Origin: JANMEX01 sp043776635
GTDB lineage: Bacteria; Pseudomonadota; Alphaproteobacteria; Rhizobiales; Rhizobiaceae
Assembly: GCA_043776635.1 (NCBI GenBank)
Contig: JAYVRA010000003.1
Span: 1 to 40,538, forward strand
DNA length: 40,538 nucleotides
Direction of reading: 5' to 3'
Part shown: in pieces, positions 24,485 through 32,843 of the stretch
Layout: the number at the start of each line of letters is the position of its first letter
Position numbering within the stretch: the stretch's first letter is position 1
Notes under the pieces: model-generated
The model's input: the letters and a program-made list of their open reading frames with translations, nothing else
Databases searched by the model: none
Told to the model about the DNA's origin: nothing
Program-made: the position numbers and the translations under genes

Positions 24485-25135
24485 TTACTGGAGAGTTGAC
24501 CCCATATCACCATTTCGGGCAAGCATGATTTCAGTGATTGCAACAAGCGTTTCGGCGCGGGTTTTCAAATCTACCGCTTCTAAAAGAGCCTGCTTTTCGG
24601 CTGGACCATAAGGAGACATCATGGAAAGCGCATTGACCAGCATGGCATTATCCGCACGGTTTACGCTTTCCCAGTCGGCTTCCAACTCGTTGGATTCAAG
24701 GTATGAACGAAACGCCTTGATGAGACTGTCACGGTCAATGTCTTTGCCGTTTGGCGTTTCAAGGTCGGTGAGGAATGGCGTAAGCATAACCTGCCGCCAT
24801 GGCGTTTTCACGGGCAGCTCCTCCACCACGCGGTAGCGGCATACACCCGCCAGCGTGATGTGATAGCGCCCATCACCGCTTTCGCCATAGGCTGCGATTC
24901 GGCCGAGACACCCGACATCGCACAGACCGTTTTTCTTGCCATCAAATGACGGCTGCACCATGCCGATAAGCCGGTTTGTGGCGAGAGCTTGGTCGACCAT
25001 TTCTAAATAGCGAGGTTCAAAAATATTCAGCGGCATTTGCCCGCCCGGCAATAACAGCGCGCCCGATAACGGAAACACAGCAACTGTGTCCGGAATGTCG
25101 GCAGCATTGACGTAACTCATATTACCGGCGCGCAT
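24485..25135 (-). CDS. LON substrate-binding-domain protein
   Basis: A 216-residue protein consisting only of the N-terminal (substrate-binding) domain of Lon protease, with VFPLSGALLLPGGQMPLNIFEPRYLEMVDQAL and CDVGCLGRIAAYGESGDGRYHITLAG; there is no AAA+ or protease domain. The start at 25135 has AGGAG 6 bases upstream. The function of free LON domains is not settled; they may bind unfolded protein or act in ubiquitin-independent quality control. It lies between the thioredoxin-TPR gene and the Trm112-like gene, an arrangement usual in Rhizobiales. Confidence 0.88.
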   Translation of the reverse strand: MRAGNMSYVNAADIPDTVAVFPLSGALLLPGGQMPLNIFEPRYLEMVDQALATNRLIGMVQPSFDGKKNGLCDVGCLGRIAAYGESGDGRYHITLAGVCRYRVVEELPVKTPWRQVMLTPFLTDLETPNGKDIDRDSLIKAFRSYLESNELEADWESVNRADNAMLVNALSMMSPYGPAEKQALLEAVDLKTRAETLVAITEIMLARNGDMGSTLQ

Positions 25136-25220
25136 GGGAAGCTCCTAATCGGCATTCATAGTGAAACATGGTGCGCCGTGATTATTTCTCAAGATATATC
25201 TCACTCAACATATATCCTGT

Positions 25221-26198
25221 CTAACGAAACAATAGACCGGAAAGTTTCCGCCGTGCGCCAAGCGTCGCTGCATCCATCGGTCCCCATGCCTCGAAGAGCT
25301 GAACCAGCTGCTTGCGCGCTCCATCGTCTTCCCATGTGCGGTCCGCCTTGATGATATAAAGCAGAAGATCCGCAGCGGCGTCTTTATCGCCATGTACATT
25401 CAAAATAGCGGAAAGATCAAAGCGGGCTTGATAGTCCTTTTGGTCGGCATCTATGCGGGCTTGCAGCACTTTTGGATTGCCCATGGTGGCGGCTTGTTCA
25501 TGCAGGGCAATCTTGGTGTGGGCGGAAACGACTTCCGGCGCGGTTTGTTTGGCTTCCGGCACCTGCGCCAGCACCTCGCGGGCTTGGTCCAATTGGCCAC
25601 CGGCAATCAGGCATTCGGCGAGACCGGCCAGCGCTTTTTCATTTTCCGGCTGGGCGTTGATAACAGCATCAAAAATCGGGAAGGCGGCCTCGTAATCTTG
25701 TTTCCCCAGTGCCTCCAGAGCTGTTGTCAGCGCAGCGGCCAGTTCTAACCCGCTTTGGTCCGGACCGGCAACACGGGCTATAAACTCGCGGATTTTGCCA
25801 TCCGGCTGCACACCCATGAAGCCGTCGACGGGTTTACCGTTTTTGAAAGCGATAACAGCGGGAATCGACTGGATGCCAAGTTGACCGGCGATGGACGGAT
25901 GATCATCGATGTTCATTTTGACCAGTTTCACGCGGCCCTGAGACTCGCTCACCACGCGCTTCAAAACCGGTGCAAGCTGTTTGCATGGCCCGCACCAAGG
26001 CGCCCAGAAATCCACCAACACCGGTTGATTGCGGCTGTCGGCGACAACCTCTTGCGGAAAACTCTGTGTTGTGACATCGCGGATTTCAACGTTAGGAACG
26101 ATCTCGGCGGGCATCATTTCAGCAGGCTCTTGGCTGGCGGCGTTGACGGTTACATTGCTGGTGGCGTAGCTCGCGCCATAGGGATTATTAGTGGTCAT
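25221..26198 (-). CDS. Thioredoxin-TPR co-chaperone, YbbN/CnoX-like
   Basis: A 325-residue protein: an N-terminal tail of about 40 residues, then a thioredoxin domain with the active site WAPWCGPCK (Cys69 and Cys72), and a C-terminal helical region of about 200 residues with TPR-like repeats (ALEALGKQDYEAAFPIFDAV, ALAGLAECLIAGGQLDQAREVLAQV). YbbN/CnoX protects client proteins from oxidation and hands them to GroEL or DnaK. Unlike E. coli YbbN, it keeps both cysteines of the CxxC. The ATG has GGAG about 10 bases upstream. It leads the LON-Trm112 gene set. Confidence 0.9.
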   Translation of the reverse strand: MTTNNPYGASYATSNVTVNAASQEPAEMMPAEIVPNVEIRDVTTQSFPQEVVADSRNQPVLVDFWAPWCGPCKQLAPVLKRVVSESQGRVKLVKMNIDDHPSIAGQLGIQSIPAVIAFKNGKPVDGFMGVQPDGKIREFIARVAGPDQSGLELAAALTTALEALGKQDYEAAFPIFDAVINAQPENEKALAGLAECLIAGGQLDQAREVLAQVPEAKQTAPEVVSAHTKIALHEQAATMGNPKVLQARIDADQKDYQARFDLSAILNVHGDKDAAADLLLYIIKADRTWEDDGARKQLVQLFEAWGPMDAATLGARRKLSGLLFR

Positions 26199-26265
26199 TT
26201 CGATTTAACTCCATGGGTGCAAACGCCGCCCGCAATTTACTATGTCATGATCAGGTCGTGGTCAT

Positions 26266-26787
26266 TTATCCAATATCAAGTCTTGTGGCCAACTTTAAGA
26301 CCGTTGGCTCATGGCCTGTTGCTTTGAGGAACTTTATCAGGTCAGCGCTTGCTATCGTTGTCGTTGCCGTATTGATTAGTGGATGGCAATTAATCAGCGT
26401 GTTTTGCATCAGGGTCTCGTCGAGAAACACCTTCACCCTACCGTCTGTGTCATTGATTGGCCCCAGCGCCGTCACCGCACCCGGTGTCACGCCCAGCAAC
26501 TCCAGCAGTGCTTCAGGTTTGCCAAAGGAGATTTTACTTGTAGCGCCGATGAGATGGTGGACGGTTTTCAAATCGACGACTGCGTTTTCATCAACCGTCA
26601 GCAGGAAGTAATTGTCTTTCTTATCTTTCAGAAATAAATTCTTGGTATGCCCGCCCTGCAATTCACCGCGCAGACTTTGCGAATCCGCCACTGTAAAAAG
26701 CGGGGGGTGGGTCACAGTTTTAACTTCTATGGCGAGTGAATCAAGAAAGCTGAAAAGTTGTTCTGGCGTTTTAGGGTGGTGGCACAT
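26266..26787 (-). CDS. ProX/PrdX-type aminoacyl-tRNA editing protein (YbaK domain)
   Basis: A 173-residue protein of the YbaK/ProX class: LAIEVKTVTHPPLFTVADSQ near the start, GGHTKNLFLKDKKDNYFLLTV with the conserved lysine, and GVTPGAVTALGPINDTDGRVKVFLDETL. These proteins hydrolyse mischarged tRNA, usually Ala-tRNA(Pro) or Cys-tRNA(Pro), in trans. This is a free-standing form rather than the insertion domain of prolyl-tRNA synthetase. It stands upstream of the thioredoxin-TPR gene with a 67-base gap, and probably begins that transcription unit. Confidence 0.9.
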   Translation of the reverse strand: MCHHPKTPEQLFSFLDSLAIEVKTVTHPPLFTVADSQSLRGELQGGHTKNLFLKDKKDNYFLLTVDENAVVDLKTVHHLIGATSKISFGKPEALLELLGVTPGAVTALGPINDTDGRVKVFLDETLMQNTLINCHPLINTATTTIASADLIKFLKATGHEPTVLKLATRLDIG

Positions 26788-26952
26788 GATAACCTGACTA
26801 ATTTACGTGATGTGAACTACATTTAACAATTTGGGTTGGTCCACTCAAGACAAACCTTCAGGCAAAAATCCGCATGAGTGCCCGTTTTTGCTGTTGCATT
26901 CACGGCGCTCTTCCGTCATATAACCCTCGCTGCAGCGCTAAAGGCTGCTAGA

Positions 26953-27027
26953 GCGGGTGTAGCTCAGGGGTAGAGCATAACCTTGCCAAGGTTAGGGTCG
27001 AGGGTTCGAATCCCTTCGCCCGCTCCA
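26953..27027 (+). tRNA. tRNA-Gly (GCC)
   Basis: A complete cloverleaf: acceptor gcgggtg/cgcccgc, D-arm agctcaggggtagagca, anticodon loop ttgccaa giving anticodon GCC, T-arm with ttcgaat, discriminator T and an encoded CCA (27025-27027). It stands alone, with a strong terminator 30 bases on. The rest of the gap between 26788 and 27175 holds no other gene that I can see. Confidence 0.97.
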
Positions 27028-27056
27028 GTTTCTTGTATGAGACAGCAAAAAAACAG

Positions 27057-27078
27057 GCCGCCGCAAGGCGGCTTTTTT
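27057..27078 (+). terminator. Factor-independent terminator after tRNA-Gly
   Basis: A perfect 6-bp GC stem gccgcc/ggcggc with a gcaa tetraloop (27057-27072) is followed by six T's and a T-rich stretch. An A-run upstream makes it potentially bidirectional. Confidence 0.9.
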
Positions 27079-27175
27079 GTTTTATTTTGTCGTTTACAGT
27101 TTTAGCTCTAGCCTTATCCAAGGCTCATTGCCATTATTCATCTACCATCTTAGACAATCAAACTGAAAGCGTCCC

Positions 27176-29224
27176 ATGTCTCAAAAGCTAGATTTGAAGT
27201 CCTCTGCGTTAACAGGCTGGACCGGATTTCACGGTTTACCCGATTTTTCGCATGTGAAAGACGACGAGTTCAAAACCGTTTTTGATGCCGCAATGGTGGC
27301 GCATAATGATGAAATTGACGCGATTGCAAAAAACACCGATGAGCCGACACTAGAAAATGTTTTGGCCCCATTAGAATTGTGCGGCGAGGCGCTAGGCCGC
27401 GTATCCGGCATTTTCTGGCTAAAAGCCGGCGCGCACTCCAATCCCGAAATTGAAGCGTTGGAACGTGAGATCGCGCCCGCCATGTCGCGGCACTACTCGG
27501 CGCTGTCGATGAATGCCAAACTCTTTGCCCGCATTGACGGGCTTTATCAAAAGCGTCACGCGCTGAATTTGGACGTGGAAACGTTGCGCGTGATTGAGCG
27601 TAGTTGGAAGGGTTTCGTCCGTTCCGGTGCTTTGCTGAAAGGCGAGGATCAAACTCGCCTTGCCGTAATCAACGAAACGTTGGCGTCACTTGGCGCTTCG
27701 TTCGGGCAGAATATACTGGCTGATGAAAAAGTTCTTGCGCTGCTTCTAGATAGCGAAACAGACTTGGCCGGGCTGCCGGAGTGGCTGAAGGCTGCCATGG
27801 CAGGCGCGGCAACGGAGCGCGGGCATAATGGCAAATTCGCCGTCACATTATCACGCTCAGTCATTGAACCGTTTCTCAGCTATTCCAGCCGTCGTGATTT
27901 GCGAGAAAAGGCTTTCTGCGCTTGGGTAAAGCGCGGCATGAATGACGGCGCCAACGATAACCGCCCGCTGGTGGCGCAAACGCTTAGCCTTCGCGCCGAA
28001 AAAGCCAAGCTGCTTGGCTATGCCAATTTCGCCGCCTTTAAGCTTGATGACACGATGGCAAAAACACCCGCCAAAGTTAATGATCTGCTTGCCAATGTGT
28101 GGGAGCGTGCCGTGAAACGCGCTGGACAAGAAGAATTGGCGTTGGCGGAACTTGCAGCAAGCGAAGGCTCAAACCAGGACATCTTGCCATGGGACTGGCG
28201 CTTTTTTGCGGAAAAGCTGAAAGCGAAACGCTATGCGTTTAATGAAGACGAAACCAAACCCTATTTGGAAATTGGCCGCATTATCGAGGCGAGTTTTGCC
28301 GTCGCAACGCGCCTGTTTGGCTTGAAATTTGAGGAGCAGTCGGGCATTGCCGCATGGCACGCGGATGTGCGGACATTCACAGTTTCGGATGCCAATGGAA
28401 AACCTGTAGGCCTGTTCCTCGGTGACTATTTTGCCCGCTCCTCCAAACGGTCAGGCGCGTGGATGAGCAGTTTGCAGGATCAATATTCACTCAACGGCGG
28501 GCAATTGCCGATCATTTACAACGTCATGAATTTCGCCAAGGCCAGCGATGGCAAGCCCTCGCTCCTGTCGTTTGATGACGCGCGAACTTTGTTCCATGAA
28601 TTTGGTCACGGGCTGCATGGGTTAATGTCGAATGTAAAATGGCCGTCGGTCTCTGGCACATCCGTTTCGCGCGATTTTGTAGAATTACCGAGCCAACTTT
28701 ACGAACATTGGCTCACCGTGCCAGAAGTTCTGGCCAAACACGCCGTTCATATTGAAACGGGCGAGGCGATGCCGAAAGTGCTGATTGATAAGCTAACAGC
28801 CGCGCGCAATTTCAATTCGGGTTTTGATGCGGTTAGTTTTGTGTCATCGGCAATCGTGGACATTGATGCGCATCAGTCCGGCGAGAGCGGCGACCCGATG
28901 GCGCGTGAGGCTGAGGTTTTGAAATCACTCACCATGCCGAAATCCATCGTCATGCGCCACCGCACCCCGCATTTCGCCCATGTTTATGCAGGTGACGGCT
29001 ATTCCGCCGGTTACTATTCCTACATGTGGTCGGAAGTGCTGGATGCGGATGCATTTGCGGCTTTCACCGAAACTGGTGATGCCTTCAACACCGAGATGGC
29101 GGCCAAGCTGAAGCAGTTTATCTATTCATCAGGCGGTTCAATGGATCCGGAGGATGCTTACAAAGCATTTCGCGGCAAATTGCCAAATTCTGACGCTATG
29201 CTCGCAAAACGCGGGCTAAACTGA
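27176..29224 (+). CDS. M3-family zinc oligopeptidase (Dcp/OpdA-like)
   Basis: A 682-residue thimet-type peptidase. The zinc motif is LFHEFGHGLHGLM, with His474, Glu475 and His478, and the third ligand region and substrate-binding segment (HVYAGDGYSAGYYSYMWSEVLDADAF) are present near the C-terminus. There is no signal peptide, so it acts in the cytoplasm, cutting short peptides left by ATP-dependent proteases. The length fits peptidyl-dipeptidase Dcp and oligopeptidase A alike, and I cannot separate the two with certainty. It is a single-gene unit after the tRNA-Gly terminator. Confidence 0.92.
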   Translation: MSQKLDLKSSALTGWTGFHGLPDFSHVKDDEFKTVFDAAMVAHNDEIDAIAKNTDEPTLENVLAPLELCGEALGRVSGIFWLKAGAHSNPEIEALEREIAPAMSRHYSALSMNAKLFARIDGLYQKRHALNLDVETLRVIERSWKGFVRSGALLKGEDQTRLAVINETLASLGASFGQNILADEKVLALLLDSETDLAGLPEWLKAAMAGAATERGHNGKFAVTLSRSVIEPFLSYSSRRDLREKAFCAWVKRGMNDGANDNRPLVAQTLSLRAEKAKLLGYANFAAFKLDDTMAKTPAKVNDLLANVWERAVKRAGQEELALAELAASEGSNQDILPWDWRFFAEKLKAKRYAFNEDETKPYLEIGRIIEASFAVATRLFGLKFEEQSGIAAWHADVRTFTVSDANGKPVGLFLGDYFARSSKRSGAWMSSLQDQYSLNGGQLPIIYNVMNFAKASDGKPSLLSFDDARTLFHEFGHGLHGLMSNVKWPSVSGTSVSRDFVELPSQLYEHWLTVPEVLAKHAVHIETGEAMPKVLIDKLTAARNFNSGFDAVSFVSSAIVDIDAHQSGESGDPMAREAEVLKSLTMPKSIVMRHRTPHFAHVYAGDGYSAGYYSYMWSEVLDADAFAAFTETGDAFNTEMAAKLKQFIYSSGGSMDPEDAYKAFRGKLPNSDAMLAKRGLN

Positions 29225-29418
29225 AGATTAGGCGTATAACCAGCCTCATCTATTGTGTCTCAAATACCATGATGTGACCTAATTCATGGACACCGTGGTG
29301 ACAATGTTGCTTTTTTGTTGCATTTGGCGGGACTTAGACATTTATCACTAAATTAATTATGTTACGTACAAGGTGCTGTTTTGAATAACGGCAATACCGA
29401 TCCAGGGAGACTATTAAG

Positions 29419-30009
29419 ATGCAGACCATTCATAAGAGTGCCGCGCTGGCCGCCCTGTTGATGTTACTTTTGGCCGGTTGCCAATCGACCCGTATGGACA
29501 GTATTGATACCGCGCCGACGCCAGTGTATGCGGCGCCTGCAGGAACAGTCGCGCAAAACCAATTGCCTGCACCAACATCCCCTGCGCCTGTAGTTGCCGG
29601 ACAGTCCACGCCGGGCGTTATCGCGCCGGGTATGACCAATCCTAATGCTTTTCCAGCAGCTCCCGTTGTTCCAGGTGCACCCGCAGCAAATACTACCCAG
29701 CCTGTGCAAGTGGCAAGTGCTGGCGGCGCAGACGTGACTGTTGGAAGTGTTGCCGGAGTATGGACCGTTTCGTTAGCCGGACAATCCTGCAAAGTGGCAA
29801 CGCCGCAAACCAAATTTGGCCAAGGCTTCCGCGCTGGTCCTTTGAAGTGCCCTGGCGAAATGGCTAACGTCAAATCTTGGAACGTCGCCGGCAAGCAGCT
29901 TTCGCTTTATGATGAAAGCGGCGCGACAATTGCGCGGTTGTTCACAACAACTCCTGGCCGCTTTGATGGTCAGACCACGGGCGGCTCGCCTATTAGCCTC
30001 AGTCGCTAA
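29419..30009 (+). CDS. omp19: Outer-membrane lipoprotein, Omp19 homologue with AprI/Inh inhibitor domain
   Basis: A 196-residue lipoprotein: a lipobox LLAGC at Cys21, then an Ala-Pro-rich linker of about 80 residues, and a C-terminal AprI/Inh beta-barrel domain (from AGVWTVSLAGQSCKVATPQTKFGQG, via GPLKCPGEMANVKSW, to GRFDGQTTGG). The domain has a two-cysteine disulfide pair. It matches Brucella Omp19 as I know it closely in the C-terminal domain, while the linker differs. Brucella Omp19 inhibits proteases and helps survival in hosts; here the role may be protection against environmental proteases. A strong AGGGAGA site lies upstream of the ATG; the hairpin at 30028-30046 ends the unit. Confidence 0.9.
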   Translation: MQTIHKSAALAALLMLLLAGCQSTRMDSIDTAPTPVYAAPAGTVAQNQLPAPTSPAPVVAGQSTPGVIAPGMTNPNAFPAAPVVPGAPAANTTQPVQVASAGGADVTVGSVAGVWTVSLAGQSCKVATPQTKFGQGFRAGPLKCPGEMANVKSWNVAGKQLSLYDESGATIARLFTTTPGRFDGQTTGGSPISLSR

Positions 30010-30027
30010 ATTATAGTTTCATAAAAC

Positions 30028-30046
30028 GGCGGGCGATCAGCCCGCC
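30028..30046 (+). terminator. Hairpin terminator after omp19 homologue
   Basis: A 7-bp perfect stem ggcgggc/gcccgcc with loop gatca lies 19 bases after the lipoprotein stop, followed by actttctatt. The T tract is short, so termination may be only partial, and read-through into the ZapE gene is possible. Confidence 0.6.
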
Positions 30047-30082
30047 ACTTTCTATTCCGCTCCAACTTGTGAGCCTGCCCCG

Positions 30083-31246
30083 ATGCCGGACATGACCGGA
30101 GCCTCAGTTCGCCGCCTTTATGATGCCCGTGTCGCGCAAGGTCTTGTGCAAGAGGACGGCGCACAACGTGGCCTATGCGAGCGGCTCGACCGTATAATCC
30201 ACGAACTCGTAGTCACTCAGCAAACGAATAGTTCAAAATCCTCACCATTGGGATGGCTGTTTTCACGCAAACCTGAAACGAAGCCCGTGCGCGGGCTTTA
30301 TATTCACGGCTCCGTCGGGTGCGGCAAAACCATGCTGATGAATTGGTTTTTTGAGCTTTGCCCGATCAAATTTAAACGCCGCGCGCATTTCCATGCTTTT
30401 ATGCAAGACGTTCACTTACGCATCCACGAGCATCGCCAAAGTTTCAAGCGTGGCGAAAACCGTGAGGAAGATCCGATACCGCCGGTCGCCAAGGATCTAG
30501 CCAAAAATTGCCGCCTGCTGTGCTTTGATGAGTTTCACGTGCTGGATATTGCTGACGCCATGATCTTGTCGCGTCTGTTCGCGACATTGTTCAACGAAGG
30601 CGTTGTACTGGTGGCGACGTCCAATGTTGCGCCGGATGATCTCTATCAAGACGGGCTGAACCGCTCGCTGTTCTTGCCATTTGTCGAAATGCTGAAAAAT
30701 AAATGCGATGTATGGTCACTGGATGCCCGCACAGATTATCGCCGCGAGAAGCTTTCCAGTGTTGGTGCTTACCAAACGCCACTCAATCCCAAGGCCCATG
30801 CGGCGATGAATGAGGCATGGCAACTGGCAACGGCTCATCAGCAGGTTGAGCCGCTGCATTTGCAAGTGCGCGGCCATGCGTTCGATATTCCGGGCGCTTC
30901 GACCGATGCCGCGCGGCTCGGGTTTGATGATCTTTGCGCCAAGCCGCTGGGCGCGGCTGATTATCTGGAACTCGCCACGCGCTTCCCGACCTTGTTCATT
31001 GATAACGTGCCGGCCTTGGATTTCTCCATGCGCAATGAGGCCAAACGGTTTATCATTCTGATTGACGTGCTTTACGAGGCCAAAACCCGTCTCTTCATTT
31101 CTGCCGCAACAGGACCGGACCTGATCTATCAGGTAAAATCCGGCCTGAAAGTGGGTGAATTCACCCGCACTTCTTCGCGCTTATTTGAAATGACATCCAA
31201 GCCATGGCTGCTGGAGTGGCAAGAGCGTAACAAGGCTCAACCATAG
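30083..31246 (+). CDS. zapE: ZapE/AFG1-family ATPase
   Basis: A 387-residue P-loop ATPase of the AFG1/ZapE family. Walker A is GSVGCGKT (residues 76-83), Walker B is LLCFDE with Asp149 and Glu150, and the family-specific FHAFMQDVH and FDEFHVLDIADAMIL are present; the C-terminal end holds TRTSSRLFEMTS with the arginine-finger region. ZapE affects Z-ring dynamics in E. coli; the mitochondrial relative handles misfolded membrane proteins. The gene lies after the omp19 homologue and its 3' end overlaps the convergent J-domain gene by 10 bases. Confidence 0.9.
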   Translation: MPDMTGASVRRLYDARVAQGLVQEDGAQRGLCERLDRIIHELVVTQQTNSSKSSPLGWLFSRKPETKPVRGLYIHGSVGCGKTMLMNWFFELCPIKFKRRAHFHAFMQDVHLRIHEHRQSFKRGENREEDPIPPVAKDLAKNCRLLCFDEFHVLDIADAMILSRLFATLFNEGVVLVATSNVAPDDLYQDGLNRSLFLPFVEMLKNKCDVWSLDARTDYRREKLSSVGAYQTPLNPKAHAAMNEAWQLATAHQQVEPLHLQVRGHAFDIPGASTDAARLGFDDLCAKPLGAADYLELATRFPTLFIDNVPALDFSMRNEAKRFIILIDVLYEAKTRLFISAATGPDLIYQVKSGLKVGEFTRTSSRLFEMTSKPWLLEWQERNKAQP

Positions 31247-31842
31247 CCCGCCGTTTTCAACAACTGATAGGCTTGTATCACGTCACGAAAACGATCTTCT
31301 GAATCGCGATTGCCGCCATTAGCATCAGGGTGATGTTGCTTGACCAATTCTTTGTAGCGGGTTTTTACCATTTCCTTGGTGGCATTTGCCGTAAGGCCGA
31401 GCGTATCCAGGGCTTTTGCTTCCAGGGGTTTGGCCTTCTTCACCTGCGGCGTATAGCGGTTGGCGCTGTCGCTGGCATCGCGGGTCCGTACGCGCGGCGC
31501 GGCGCGGCCCCAACGCACTTTGGCCGGATCAATATCAGGCTTTGCGGCAGCATTGACACCGGCCTTCCATGTCGGGCGGTCGCCTGTCAAGGCTTCGCGC
31601 TGGTAGCGCGCGACTTCGCCATCGCTGAGGCCGGAGAAATAATTGAAGCTCTTGTTGTATTCGCGCACATGATCGACGCAAAAGTGAAAAAACTCGCCTT
31701 CTTTCATGCGGCCAACAGGAGCTTTGTGCGTGCCGGGCTTTTCGCAGCCGTCCCATTGGCAAGGCATCACCTGCGGCTTTTCTTCCAGAGGCTTCTTTTT
31801 TGCCGTTCGCAGGCTGTCAAATAATGAAGATTTTAGATCCAT
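31237..31842 (-). CDS. J-domain (DnaJ-like) co-chaperone, C-terminal J type
   Basis: A 201-residue protein with a J domain at its C-terminus: ALDTLGLTANATKEMVKTRYKELVKQHHPDANGG with the HPD tripeptide, then RFRDVIQAYQLLKTAGYG. The N-terminal 130 residues hold a Cys pair (CQWDGCEKPGTH) and HFCVDHVREYNKSFNYF, which suggests zinc binding and is characteristic of a Rhizobiales-type conserved protein. It would stimulate DnaK; the client is unknown. It is divergent from bolA across a 116-bp gap, an arrangement conserved in the order. Confidence 0.88.
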   Translation of the reverse strand: MDLKSSLFDSLRTAKKKPLEEKPQVMPCQWDGCEKPGTHKAPVGRMKEGEFFHFCVDHVREYNKSFNYFSGLSDGEVARYQREALTGDRPTWKAGVNAAAKPDIDPAKVRWGRAAPRVRTRDASDSANRYTPQVKKAKPLEAKALDTLGLTANATKEMVKTRYKELVKQHHPDANGGNRDSEDRFRDVIQAYQLLKTAGYG

Positions 31843-31958
31843 GACACTCTTAAGTATTGTTTGTAGTGCTGATATGGGGCGATTTGCCCCTCAGGCAAGT
31901 TTGACAAATAGAGGGTGGATGTCTTACGCATTTTGGCGAAAATTGAAAGAGCAATACG

Positions 31959-32252
31959 ATGTCACGGTTTACAATCGTCGAGGAAAAACTGCGAGGCGCT
32001 TTCTCGCCCGAATATCTCAATGTCATCAACGAGAGCCACTTGCACGCCGGACACCACCATGACGACGGCGAGCGGTTCGATGGTTCGGGTGAAACCCACT
32101 TTCGTGTGCGCATTGTCTCTGCAACATTTTCTGGTCAATCCCGATTGGCAAGACATCGCGCCATTAATGCCGCATTGGATGAAGTTTTGAAGGATGGATT
32201 GCATGCGCTGGCTGTGGAAGCCTACGCACCCGGTGAGGCCACACGCTGGTAA
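31959..32252 (+). CDS. BolA-family protein
   Basis: A 97-residue BolA protein: VEEKLRGAFSPEYLNVINESHLHAGHHHDDG at the start with histidines typical of iron-sulfur sharing, then ETHFRVRIVSATFSGQSRLARHRAINAALDEVL with the class-II KH-like fold and HALAVEAYAP at the end. BolA proteins pair with monothiol glutaredoxins in iron-sulfur and iron homeostasis and can bind DNA. A cluster of five histidines in the loop (HAGHHHDD and nearby) is longer than in most members. Confidence 0.9.
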   Translation: MSRFTIVEEKLRGAFSPEYLNVINESHLHAGHHHDDGERFDGSGETHFRVRIVSATFSGQSRLARHRAINAALDEVLKDGLHALAVEAYAPGEATRW

Positions 32253-32345
32253 TCATGGATAGCTGACGAGGCTTCCAGTCGATTTGTAAAACCTTGTAGC
32301 CATCCTACTATTCGTTTATTACCCGCCTTTAATCAGGGATTACAT

Positions 32346-32843
32346 ATGAACAATTCTCGCTGCGATGTAGCCATTATTATGGGTAGCCAATCTGATTGGC
32401 CGACATTGCGTCATGCGGCGATTACGCTGGATGCTTTGGGGATTTCTCATGAGGATTTGATTATTTCCGCGCACCGCACGCCGGAGCGGCTGTTTGAGTT
32501 TGCGCGGGGGGCGAAGGCCAATGGCTATAAGGTGATAGTCGCCGGTGCCGGCGGCGCGGCGCATTTGCCGGGCATGGCGGCCTCGATGACTATATTGCCG
32601 GTGTTTGGGGTTCCCGTGGAATCCAAAGCGCTTTCCGGGCAGGATTCGCTTTTATCAATTGTGCAGATGCCTGGCGGCATTCCGGTCGGCACGCTGGCAA
32701 TTGGCAAGGCGGGGGCTATCAATGCCGCTCTGCTATCAGCCGCTGTGCTGGCGCTTTTCGATGAGGCGCTCTCGGATAAATTATCGGCATGGCGGGCGGT
32801 ACAGACTGCCTCTGTCGCGCTAAAACCCGTGGATGAAGCGTAA
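32346..32843 (+). CDS. purE: N5-carboxyaminoimidazole ribonucleotide mutase
   Basis: A 165-residue class I PurE. The substrate loop IIMGSQSDWPTLRHAA is at residues 10-25, followed by ISAHRTPERL and AGAGGAAHLPGMAASMT, then PVFGVPVESKALSGQDSLLSIVQMPGGIPVGTLAIG. It converts N5-CAIR made by PurK to CAIR. Its TAA stop is directly followed by the purK ATG, so the two are tightly coupled. Confidence 0.96.
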   Translation: MNNSRCDVAIIMGSQSDWPTLRHAAITLDALGISHEDLIISAHRTPERLFEFARGAKANGYKVIVAGAGGAAHLPGMAASMTILPVFGVPVESKALSGQDSLLSIVQMPGGIPVGTLAIGKAGAINAALLSAAVLALFDEALSDKLSAWRAVQTASVALKPVDEA

